From the NCBI GenBank assembly GCA_018712125.1, contig DVHM01000180.1, positions 1-11,907 on the forward strand: a stretch of 11,907 nt of DNA, given 5' to 3'. This document shows, one piece after another, positions 1-6,289 of this stretch. Each line of letters starts with the position of its first letter. The stretch's first letter is position 1. The position numbers and the translations under genes are program-made. Source of the stretch: Pullilachnospira_A gallistercoris (GTDB taxonomy: Bacteria > Bacillota > Clostridia > Lachnospirales > Lachnospiraceae). The notes beneath the pieces were generated by a model. It was not told where the DNA came from. It searched no databases and saw only the letters and a list, made by a program, of their open reading frames with translations.

Positions 1-1709
1 TTGTCGAATCCTCCGGAACTCTTCGCCTCGCCGTTTACCCACTTGTACATGGGGCTTAAGCGCAGTCCCGCAGGGCCGTCCGCCATGACCAGTCCGGGCA
101 CGCCCAGATCTTTCAGACGGCTGCTGGTCTCTCCTGCAGCGCCCGCCACCTGATAGGCCGCGGCTCCGATGGCCGACAGGGGATCGCCGTCGGACTCCTT
201 GTAGTGACCGATGCACAGATAAGCCAGCTGCTCGTCCGTCAGGCCCGCCACAAACTCGTCCAGGGTCTTGTCTCCGGAGACAACCTTCGCGAAATCGAAG
301 GGCTCTGCCTTCTCCCTCTCGGGCATAACCTCGGAGTAGAGAGCCACTCTCGTCTCAATTCTGGAAGCATCCAGCTCGATGATCAGCGCAGCGGCGATCT
401 CCTCCGCCTCTCCCTCATAGCTGTAGGTTGCTCCCTCCGGCTTCATATCCTCGAATCCCCAGCCCGGACAGATATGTTTTACCTTCTCGGTTACCGCATC
501 CTGATCCAGGGATACAATACCGCACACATGGGTATCTCTGGAGCAGTTGCCCACACGGATGATATATTTTCCGGCCTCAAGGACATAGGCGGAAGCCTCC
601 TCGGAGAAGGATGCCATGGAGGCGGTGTCAAAGGTAACGGTTACCTCGGTCTCCTCTCCCGGTGCCAGTTCCTTCGTCTTGGCAAATCCCTTCAATTCCT
701 GATAGGGCTTATCCAGCTTGCCGGCCGGAGCGGACACGTACACCTGCACAACCTCCTTGCCGGCGAAATTGCCGGTATTCTTTACGGAAGCGGTCACGGT
801 TACCTGTTTCTCATCCGCCGCCACGCTCTTTCCCTTTACCTCAAAGGTTGTGTAGCCGAGGCCGTATCCGAAGGGATATACCGGCGTCTCATTTACCGTG
901 TCAAAATAGCGGTATCCCACGTAGATTCCCTCTTTGTAGTAGGTATCGTTGGGGTCTCCGAATCCTTCCGTGGAGGGATAGCTCGCGATGGGCGCCCAGG
1001 TGGTGGTCAGCTTTCCGGAGGGATAGCTCTTGCCGAGCAGGATATCTGCCAGCACATCTCCGGTAGGTGTTCCCAGCTGGCTCAGAAGCAGAATATTCTT
1101 AACCGCGCTGACCGGGGAGAGATCCACCATGCCTCCCACATTCAGCACCAGGATAAATTTGTCGTACTTCTCATTCAGTGCCAGAATATCTCTCTGCTCG
1201 GTCTCTGTCAGGTTGATATCTCCGGCCACCGGCGTGCGGTCAGCTCCCTCGCCGGAATTTCTCGCCAGCACATAGACGGCCGTCTCAGCCTCGCCCTCCA
1301 GCGGAATATTGTAAGCCGGCTCCGGCATAACCTTGCCCATGCAGTACCAGATGGCGTTGACCCCGGCGGCCTTCGCCTCGGCCTTCAGTCCCTGAAGGAA
1401 CTTTGCCTTCTCCTCTGCCAGCATGGAAGTGTAGGCGTCCAGCCATGCCTTACTGGTAATCTCAAAGCCGGCGTTCTCCAATCCTTCCTCCACCGAGACA
1501 AAGTGACGTACGTTCACATCGCCGGATCCGGTTCCTCCCTTAATAGTGTTTCTCGCCCCGTTTCCGAAGAGCGCGATCTTTCCGGCGGATGCCAGCGGAA
1601 AATCCCCGTTGCTCTTCAGCAGCACCGCGCACTCCGCAGCCATATCCCGCACCGCGGCAATGTGCTTCTTTTCAAAGTCCTGTACATTACTGTCCGTAAT
1701 ACGTACCAT
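1..1709 (-). CDS. Domain-swapped GH3 beta-glucosidase-type glycosidase (partial; C-terminus beyond window)
   Basis: Hydrolyses terminal beta-linked sugars, probably from plant or dietary oligosaccharides. No signal peptide is visible, so it is probably cytoplasmic. The frame stays open for 569 codons and leaves the window. The order is inverted relative to classical GH3. The (alpha/beta)6 sandwich comes first, with GGTGSGDV near residues 57-65, SGEGADR at 152-158 (E154 aligns with the acid/base Glu of characterised relatives) and YPFGYGLGYT near 276-285. An FnIII-like domain follows (about 286-385, with DKPYQELKGF). The TIM-barrel domain begins near 500, with ADGPAGLR (D544) for substrate binding. 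The nucleophile Asp (SDW-type motif) should lie beyond the edge. This order is known from Butyrivibrio and Ruminococcus enzymes. The ATG is supported by AAGGAGGAG at 1718-1726, 8 nt upstream. The exact sugar specificity cannot be told. Confidence 0.9.
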   Translation of the reverse strand, partial: MVRITDSNVQDFEKKHIAAVRDMAAECAVLLKSNGDFPLASAGKIALFGNGARNTIKGGTGSGDVNVRHFVSVEEGLENAGFEITSKAWLDAYTSMLAEEKAKFLQGLKAEAKAAGVNAIWYCMGKVMPEPAYNIPLEGEAETAVYVLARNSGEGADRTPVAGDINLTETEQRDILALNEKYDKFILVLNVGGMVDLSPVSAVKNILLLSQLGTPTGDVLADILLGKSYPSGKLTTTWAPIASYPSTEGFGDPNDTYYKEGIYVGYRYFDTVNETPVYPFGYGLGYTTFEVKGKSVAADEKQVTVTASVKNTGNFAGKEVVQVYVSAPAGKLDKPYQELKGFAKTKELAPGEETEVTVTFDTASMASFSEEASAYVLEAGKYIIRVGNCSRDTHVCGIVSLDQDAVTEKVKHICPGWGFEDMKPEGATYSYEGEAEEIAAALIIELDASRIETRVALYSEVMPEREKAEPFDFAKVVSGDKTLDEFVAGLTDEQLAYLCIGHYKESDGDPLSAIGAAAYQVAGAAGETSSRLKDLGVPGLVMADGPAGLRLSPMYKWVNGEAKSSGGFD

Positions 1710-1748
1710 TTTTTCTTCTCCTCCTTCTCTTCCGGACACAGCCGGATG

Positions 1749-1776
1749 AATATATGATAATGATAACATAACGCAA
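1749..1776 (-). promoter_or_regulatory. Putative promoter of the GH3 gene
   Basis: Read on the minus strand, TTGCGT (1771-1776) and TATATT (1749-1754) are separated by 16 nt and resemble sigma-A -35 and -10 boxes. Transcription would start near 1742, leaving a leader of about 33 nt that contains the Shine-Dalgarno sequence at 1718-1726. It lies in the 87-nt gap after the MATE stop codon, so the glycosidase is probably transcribed on its own. No operator-like dyad or catabolite-response element was recognised in the gap. Confidence 0.5.
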
Positions 1777-1796
1777 TATGGAAAACCTATCTTTTT

Positions 1797-3158
1797 TTAC
1801 GCATTTCTGTAAAAAATCTCCTTTTTTCCATCGATTTTTTTCTGAACCAGATAAAATCCTACCGCGATCAGCTCAGCGAGGATACAGGCAGCTGTATTGG
1901 CCCACACCACACCCCAGAGTTTCCAGAAACAGTTCAGCAGATAAAGGCAGGGGATCAGCAGAGCCCCCTGGCGCAGCACGGAAATCACAAGGGCCTTGAC
2001 AGGGCAGTTTCTCGCCTGGAAATAGCTGGTAATCAGATAACCGACACCGATCAGCGGCGCGCTGAGCATCAGGATGCAGAGCATCTGCTGTCCCACAAGT
2101 CCGGCGGCCTCCTCTTTCAGGAACAGACAGATAAGCCCCTCCCGGAATATCAGGCACAGCGCCAGCACTGCAAAGCCCAGTCCAGCCACCAGAATCAGCA
2201 GTTTCCGCATGATCTCACGCAGTCTCTCCATATTGCGGGCGCCGTAACTGTAAGCAATGATAGACTGACATCCCATACAGACAGCCATGACCAGATAATC
2301 CACAATCATGGTCCCCCGGCCGGCTGCCGCCATGGCAGCGATAGCTCCGGTTCCATAACCTGCCAGAAGCTGATTGCTGAAAGTGGACGCGAACCCGGAC
2401 AAAATGCTTCCGACGCCGTTGGGAAGACCGATGGCCAGCACCTTCCCCAACTCCTTTCCACCATGGCGTGCCAACCGCGGATCCAGGCACATGACTTTCG
2501 CTTTCCTTTTTATAAACAACAGCAGATACACCGTTACCGCACCGTTTCCGATCACTGTCGCCAGAGCGGCCCCTCCAGCGCCCATACCAAGAACCAGAAT
2601 AAAAATCGGATCCAGCACAATATTGATGACAGTGCCCAGAACATTGCCCAGCAGGCTCTCCTTGATGGCTCCCTCCGCCCGAACCAGCATGGCCAGCGTG
2701 TTCGCGAGAAGCATAAACGCAAAGCCGATAACCAGCACGCGGTAATAAGCCTTTGCCGGTTCCCATGCCTCCGGCGTCGTTCCGAGAAATTTCAGCATCG
2801 GATTCTCCAGCGGCAAAAAGACCAGCGTGCAGATCAATCCGCAGATTATCGTAAACCAGATACTCACGCTGGCGTAGACCCTCGCCCGTCTGACATTCCC
2901 GCCGCCGATCGCTCCCGCAATCGCTGTACACCCTCCGTTTCCCACCATGGTCGCCACAGCGGCCATCACGGAAAACAGCGGTCCCACCAGAGACACCGCG
3001 GCCACCTGGGCCGTGTCGTTTAACATGGCGATGAAAAACATATCCGCCAGGTTGTACAGGATCATGACCAGAATGATCATGACCGAAGGTACCGCCATCA
3101 CGAAAATAGATTTCCATACCGGCGCATCTTTAAAATACTTTTCGTTTTCCAGTTCCAT
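1797..3158 (-). CDS. MATE-family multidrug/Na+ (or H+) antiporter
   Basis: Inner-membrane efflux pump of the MATE (MOP) superfamily, which exports cationic drugs or metabolites against an Na+ or H+ gradient. The 453-residue product has the family length and about 12 hydrophobic segments. The hallmark first-repeat motif YNLADMFFIAML is at residues 35-46, followed by VAAVSL, GNGGCTAIAGAIGGG and, later, GVGSILSGFASTFSNQLL, the matching region of the second half. The frame is open back to 3269. I chose the ATG at 3158 because AGGAG sits 5 nt upstream (3164-3168) and because the putative promoter -10 (3241-3246) lies downstream of the longer start. It diverges from a TetR-family gene, which points to substrate-induced derepression. 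The substrate is unknown. It could be called NorM- or DinF-like, but I cannot place the subfamily. Confidence 0.93.
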   Translation of the reverse strand: MELENEKYFKDAPVWKSIFVMAVPSVMIILVMILYNLADMFFIAMLNDTAQVAAVSLVGPLFSVMAAVATMVGNGGCTAIAGAIGGGNVRRARVYASVSIWFTIICGLICTLVFLPLENPMLKFLGTTPEAWEPAKAYYRVLVIGFAFMLLANTLAMLVRAEGAIKESLLGNVLGTVINIVLDPIFILVLGMGAGGAALATVIGNGAVTVYLLLFIKRKAKVMCLDPRLARHGGKELGKVLAIGLPNGVGSILSGFASTFSNQLLAGYGTGAIAAMAAAGRGTMIVDYLVMAVCMGCQSIIAYSYGARNMERLREIMRKLLILVAGLGFAVLALCLIFREGLICLFLKEEAAGLVGQQMLCILMLSAPLIGVGYLITSYFQARNCPVKALVISVLRQGALLIPCLYLLNCFWKLWGVVWANTAACILAELIAVGFYLVQKKIDGKKEIFYRNA

Positions 3159-3201
3159 CCCTTCTCCTTTCGCATCTGCAAAGTTTTCTCGACCATTGGC
3201 T

Positions 3202-3210
3202 GTTATCCAA
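3202..3210 (+). promoter_or_regulatory. Outlying copy of putative operator motif GTTATCCAA
   Basis: This 9-base copy of the motif also found at 3295-3303 and 3325-3333 lies just upstream of the tetR -35 box (3217) and just downstream of the expected MATE transcription start (about 3234). A repressor bound here would obstruct both promoters. The copy retains only part of the dyad seen in the other two (GTT...AAA instead of GTT...AAC), so it may be a weaker site. Confidence 0.35.
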
Positions 3211-3216
3211 AAATAG

Positions 3217-3245
3217 TTGTTTTTCCTTCTTGCTGTTGGTATAAT
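3217..3245 (+). promoter_or_regulatory. Extended -10 promoter for the TetR-family gene
   Basis: TTGTTT (3217-3222), a 17-nt spacer and a perfect TATAAT (3240-3245) form a strong sigma-A promoter. TG at 3237-3238, one base before the -10, gives it the extended -10 element. Transcription should start near 3252, producing a leader of about 100 nt that contains the two operator-like repeats. Its -10 is shared almost base for base with the opposing MATE promoter. Confidence 0.7.
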
Positions 3246-3269
3246 AAGAGAAAAATCGCAGATATACAA
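3241..3269 (-). promoter_or_regulatory. Opposing promoter for the MATE gene
   Basis: On the minus strand, TTGTAT (3264-3269) and TATTAT (3241-3246) are exactly 17 nt apart. The -10 overlaps the -10 of the plus-strand promoter by five bases. Transcription would start near 3234, giving a leader of about 75 nt before the chosen ATG at 3158. The two promoters should exclude each other physically, so pump and regulator would compete for polymerase. Confidence 0.6.
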
Positions 3270-3290
3270 CCTGCAAATTCTGACTGGGAA

Positions 3291-3334
3291 GTAGGTTATC
3301 CAACCATTTTTCCGGCAGCCGTAGGTTATTCAAC
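3291..3334 (+). repeat. Paired 14-bp repeats in the tetR leader, likely repressor operators
   Basis: Two near-identical 14-mers, GTAGGTTATCCAAC (3291-3304) and GTAGGTTATTCAAC (3321-3334), differ at one base and are 30 nt apart, close to three helical turns. Each has a short internal dyad; the first is GGTT-ATCC-AACC at 3294-3305. They lie between the tetR promoter and its start codon, where a bound repressor would block transcription of its own gene. TetR-family proteins bind such dyads next to their own genes, but assigning this motif to this protein is inference. Confidence 0.5.
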
Positions 3335-3354
3335 TTTGGAAAGGAATATTGACG

Positions 3355-3900
3355 ATGGATCTGAGAGTAAAAAAGACAGAGCGGGCCATTCGAAGGGCTT
3401 TCTATGAATTGATGCTGGAGAAACCCATACCGAAAATTACAGTAAAAGAGCTGGCGGAGCGGGCGGAGATCAACAAGACCACCTTCTACGCTCATTATGA
3501 GACGATCTATGATCTTCTGGGAACACTGGAACAGGAGGCCATCGACACGGTTCTGGAAAATCTGGATGAGTTCCGTCTGCTGTTCGACGATCCGAGAACC
3601 TTTGTCTACAATCTCTATGACATCTTCAAGGTATGTGACAAAAATCAGATGAAACATTTTCCGGCCAGCCACAGTTTTTCCCGGCATCTTGGATCCGCCA
3701 TCGTAAAGCGTGTACAGCAGCAGGGCATTCAGGTAGAGGATTACGAGGATGTCGGCGTACTGATTGCCTTCCTCATCAACGGCCTGCTGGGACTGAAAAG
3801 TGACGAGGGTTCCGATCTCTCCAAGGAGTCCCTGGACTATCTGGCCACCTTTGTGGAGGGCGGCATCCGAAGTCTGCCGCCCCTTCGCACCCATTCCTGA
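3355..3900 (+). CDS. TetR/AcrR-family transcriptional repressor, likely controlling the divergent MATE pump
   Basis: One-component, ligand-responsive DNA-binding regulator. The 181-residue product has the normal TetR size. The N-terminal helix-turn-helix spans about residues 29-48, with ITVKELAERAEINKTTFYAHY as the recognisable core. The rest is a helical ligand/dimer domain that is not conserved enough to name a ligand. I chose ATG 3355 because AAGGA (3341-3345) lies 9 nt upstream; a TTG at 3349, in the same frame, would leave only 3 nt. It is the only plus-strand gene and is divergent from the MATE gene over overlapping promoters with repeated operator-like motifs, so self-repression plus pump repression is the natural model. 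Its stop lies only 6 nt from the stop of the convergent ABC membrane gene, with no terminator visible between them. Confidence 0.9.
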   Translation: MDLRVKKTERAIRRAFYELMLEKPIPKITVKELAERAEINKTTFYAHYETIYDLLGTLEQEAIDTVLENLDEFRLLFDDPRTFVYNLYDIFKVCDKNQMKHFPASHSFSRHLGSAIVKRVQQQGIQVEDYEDVGVLIAFLINGLLGLKSDEGSDLSKESLDYLATFVEGGIRSLPPLRTHS

Positions 3901-3906
3901 TATCCG

Positions 3907-5478
3907 CTAATTTCTGATGCGGAAGGTCCTTGGCGCCACATGGTACACCAGGGCGCAGGCTGCTGCGCTGTATGCCACACAGAGCGCGATGCAGACAATA
4001 CCGAACATCAGCGTAGACATCTCCAGCCTGATCAGCAGATAGCAGAAGAAATAAGTGGCCCACATAGCCAGCTGATAGGTTCCGCTCTTGATCTCCGTGC
4101 CCGCGTTGTAAGGCTGCAGCAGATAGTAGAGCACCAGATAGTGCACCGAGAAAAACATGCTCTGCACCGGGATGGTTACCAGAATAACCACATAATTCAG
4201 CCAGTCATCCGTCCCTCCCGAGGTAAACAGCAGCAATGCCATGCCACAGCCGATAACCAGAGCCGGCAGCAGATTGATCTTCATGATCTCCCGCAGACGA
4301 ATGCGAAACAGCTTCAGGATCGCCCCGGGCTGTTTGTAGAAGGAATAGGTCAGCAGGCTGTGATCGCAGTTGATAAAGAGAGCCTGGGTAAAGCCCGTTC
4401 CACGGTTGAGCAGATACATGAAGAATACCGACAGCGGAAGATTACTCAGCAGCAGTTCTCTGCTCCCATCGGCAAACACAGGAAAGATCAGGCTTGCCGC
4501 CACAGCGACTCCAAAGAGTACCAGACAGACCACCGCCTGCCGTTTTACGGCTCTCCAGAGGATCTTCTGGTGGCGCTTCACGAACAGGTCGTTGAGATAC
4601 TCAAATCCCTTTCGATTGCTGGAGATCGAGGCATCCATGGAAATCAGTTTCCGGTTGGATTCTCTCACCACACTCTTGGAAGTATCCAGACGGATATTCC
4701 AGTCCCCGATGATCTGCCGATACACATCCCGATAATTCTCAAACCGGTAAATCTTTCGGATGGAGATCAGTCCCAGAACCAGGGCAAGCACCATAACTGC
4801 CGCTATTACCTGCCAGGGGATAACGATTCCGACAGCCGGCAGTCCGTATGCCGCCGCGAGGAGCAGGGCGATGGCGATCCAGACAAATTTTCCCAGCACA
4901 TTCTCGTTATTGGCCTTTCCGGTCTTCTCATAATCCCGCAGGCACCAGGCCGCCACAAACAGCTTGCAGCCCGCCACAAAGAAGGGGATCAGCACACAGA
5001 CCCAGATCGGCACGCCGACCATGGCACCCAGTATGCATCCGAACACCAGAAATCCCACGAGCACTTTCAAAATCTCATAGGAATAGTTGACCAGCGTGTA
5101 CTCCCTGGCGTTCATCCGCATCAGAAGGATTGCGTAGTATTTATCCTTTGTGGGATTGAACATATAGGTATTCATGACGGCCCCGATCAGCGTCAGGAAA
5201 AAGAGAATATGCAGGAAACTGTCTCTCTGGGGAACCGCCCCATACAGCCCGCTGACAAGAAACACCATCAGCAGCAGATACACAAACTTGCCCAGGAACG
5301 CCGAAATAACTTCCCAGATCAGCGCCAGGATCGTGATGACCGCCTTCAGTCCTTCCGCTCCGTAGAGGCTCCCAGGCAGCAGGCGCTTGATCAGGGGAAT
5401 CTGCTTTAAGGCATAGAGGATACTGTTCATACAGTAGGTCATCTTCAGAGAAAACGAAATCTTCAATGTCTTAATCAT
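3907..5478 (-). CDS. ABC transporter membrane (permease) subunit, 523 aa
   Basis: Predicted integral membrane partner of the adjoining ATPase. I do not recognise a named family beyond ABC-2-like exporters. About 12-13 hydrophobic segments can be picked out: roughly residues 47-106 (three), 135-175 (two), 193-236 (two), 315-358 (two), 398-447 (two) and 465-510 (two). They are split by a basic, soluble stretch at about 237-312 that probably faces the cytoplasm. The N-terminal 40 residues are amphipathic and basic. No periplasmic binding-protein or FtsX/MacB-type extracellular domain is evident, which favours export over uptake. The start ATG overlaps the ATPase stop (ATGA, 4 nt), so the two are translationally coupled. 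The last codon lies 6 nt from the end of the convergent tetR. The substrate is unknown. Confidence 0.8.
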   Translation of the reverse strand: MIKTLKISFSLKMTYCMNSILYALKQIPLIKRLLPGSLYGAEGLKAVITILALIWEVISAFLGKFVYLLLMVFLVSGLYGAVPQRDSFLHILFFLTLIGAVMNTYMFNPTKDKYYAILLMRMNAREYTLVNYSYEILKVLVGFLVFGCILGAMVGVPIWVCVLIPFFVAGCKLFVAAWCLRDYEKTGKANNENVLGKFVWIAIALLLAAAYGLPAVGIVIPWQVIAAVMVLALVLGLISIRKIYRFENYRDVYRQIIGDWNIRLDTSKSVVRESNRKLISMDASISSNRKGFEYLNDLFVKRHQKILWRAVKRQAVVCLVLFGVAVAASLIFPVFADGSRELLLSNLPLSVFFMYLLNRGTGFTQALFINCDHSLLTYSFYKQPGAILKLFRIRLREIMKINLLPALVIGCGMALLLFTSGGTDDWLNYVVILVTIPVQSMFFSVHYLVLYYLLQPYNAGTEIKSGTYQLAMWATYFFCYLLIRLEMSTLMFGIVCIALCVAYSAAACALVYHVAPRTFRIRN

Positions 5479-6194
5479 GACGCTCCTCCCACCGTATTCT
5501 CCTCACGCAGCGCGGCGAGGATCTTCTCCTTGAACTCCTGGCTGTCCAGATTTTCCTTATCCACAATCTCCAGCTCTCCGTGATTTAAAAGCACAATCAC
5601 GTCACAGAGATCCAGCGCCAGATCCATCAGATGGGTGGAGAAAATCGTGACACGGCCTTCCTTCAGAGATCGCAGCAACTGCTTCATCTCCTCCGCCACA
5701 ACCACATCCAGGGATGTCAACGGCTCATCCAAAAGCAGGATATTGGGCCGGGCCACAATGTTGATGAGCATCTGCATCTTGTTCTTCATACCATGAGAAT
5801 AATCCTTCATCAGCTTATCCCGGTCCTCCGGATCAATACTCATAAAATCGAAATAGACATCCAGCGGTTTCGGGTCCGGGATCTCCTTCTCATTGATGTC
5901 CAGAAAAAACTTCAGAAACTCCCGGCCGGTAAGAAATTCCGGTACCGTGGGCGTGGAGAGTACATAGCCGATATCCTCCGGCTGCACTTTCCGGTCTCCC
6001 GTCTCTGTACGCAGCACAAAGGTGCCGCTGTCCGCGGCGATATCCCCGTTGACGCAGTTGAAAAAGGTGGTTTTTCCGGCACCGTTGCGTCCCAGCAATC
6101 CGTAGATTTTCCCCTCCTCAAAAGTAAAATCAATGTCCCGGAGCACCTCCTTCTTCTCGAAGCTCTTCGACAAATGTTCAATGATAAATTCCAT
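5475..6194 (-). CDS. ABC transporter ATP-binding subunit
   Basis: Cytoplasmic nucleotide-binding subunit that would power the membrane protein encoded next. The 239-residue protein has Walker A GRNGAGKT at 35-42, Walker B ILLLDEP at 152-158 with catalytic Glu157, D-loop SLD at 161-163 and switch His188 (STHLMD). Two positions are unusual: the signature is YSHGMKNK (132-139) instead of LSGGQ, and the Q-loop has Ser80 (YVLSTP) where Gln or Glu is usual. S-G-M signatures of this sort occur in ABC-2-type exporters, and the rest of the site looks functional. The start is supported by GGGAGG at 6200-6205, 5 nt upstream. It is co-directional with uvrA, 95 nt downstream of it, and is probably the first gene of a separate two-gene unit. 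Confidence 0.93.
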   Translation of the reverse strand: MEFIIEHLSKSFEKKEVLRDIDFTFEEGKIYGLLGRNGAGKTTFFNCVNGDIAADSGTFVLRTETGDRKVQPEDIGYVLSTPTVPEFLTGREFLKFFLDINEKEIPDPKPLDVYFDFMSIDPEDRDKLMKDYSHGMKNKMQMLINIVARPNILLLDEPLTSLDVVVAEEMKQLLRSLKEGRVTIFSTHLMDLALDLCDVIVLLNHGELEIVDKENLDSQEFKEKILAALREENTVGGAS

Positions 6195-6235
6195 CGCATC
6201 CTCCCGCGCAAGCGCGCTCTTGTAAATTTGATGGA

Positions 6236-6277
6236 ACTATTCTAACATACCTCCCTGTGGATAGACAGCAGAATAGT
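6236..6277 (-). promoter_or_regulatory. Inverted repeat overlapping a possible ABC-operon promoter
   Basis: ACTATTCT (6236-6243) and AGAATAGT (6270-6277) are perfect 8-bp inverted arms 34 nt apart centre to centre. On the minus strand, the promoter-proximal arm overlaps a possible extended -10, TG-T-TAGAAT (TG at 6246-6247, TAGAAT at 6239-6244); no good -35 is present. The arms could be operator half-sites or the stem of an RNA hairpin at the end of the uvrA transcript. It is not an intrinsic terminator, because no U-run follows. Confidence 0.3.
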
Positions 6278-6289
6278 CTTAAAGATACC

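Noticed and set aside
1710..1796. Intrinsic terminator after the MATE gene
   Set aside because: The A-run and U-run next to the stop have no GC-rich stem between them.
3159..3269. Longer MATE start at 3269
   Set aside because: It adds 37 non-family residues, has no ribosome binding site, and begins upstream of the likely transcription start; ATG 3158 is well supported.
3349..3351. TTG start for the TetR protein
   Set aside because: Only 3 nt from the AAGGA Shine-Dalgarno sequence, whereas ATG 3355 has 9 nt.
3860..3880. GCGGCA/TGCCGC hairpin at the end of tetR as a terminator
   Set aside because: It has a 6-bp stem with a 9-nt loop, lies inside the coding region, and no T-run follows on either strand.
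3130..3894. Minus-strand 254-codon frame covering the whole tetR gene
   Set aside because: The plus-strand frame encodes an unmistakable TetR helix-turn-helix with promoter and ribosome binding site; the minus frame has no family resemblance.
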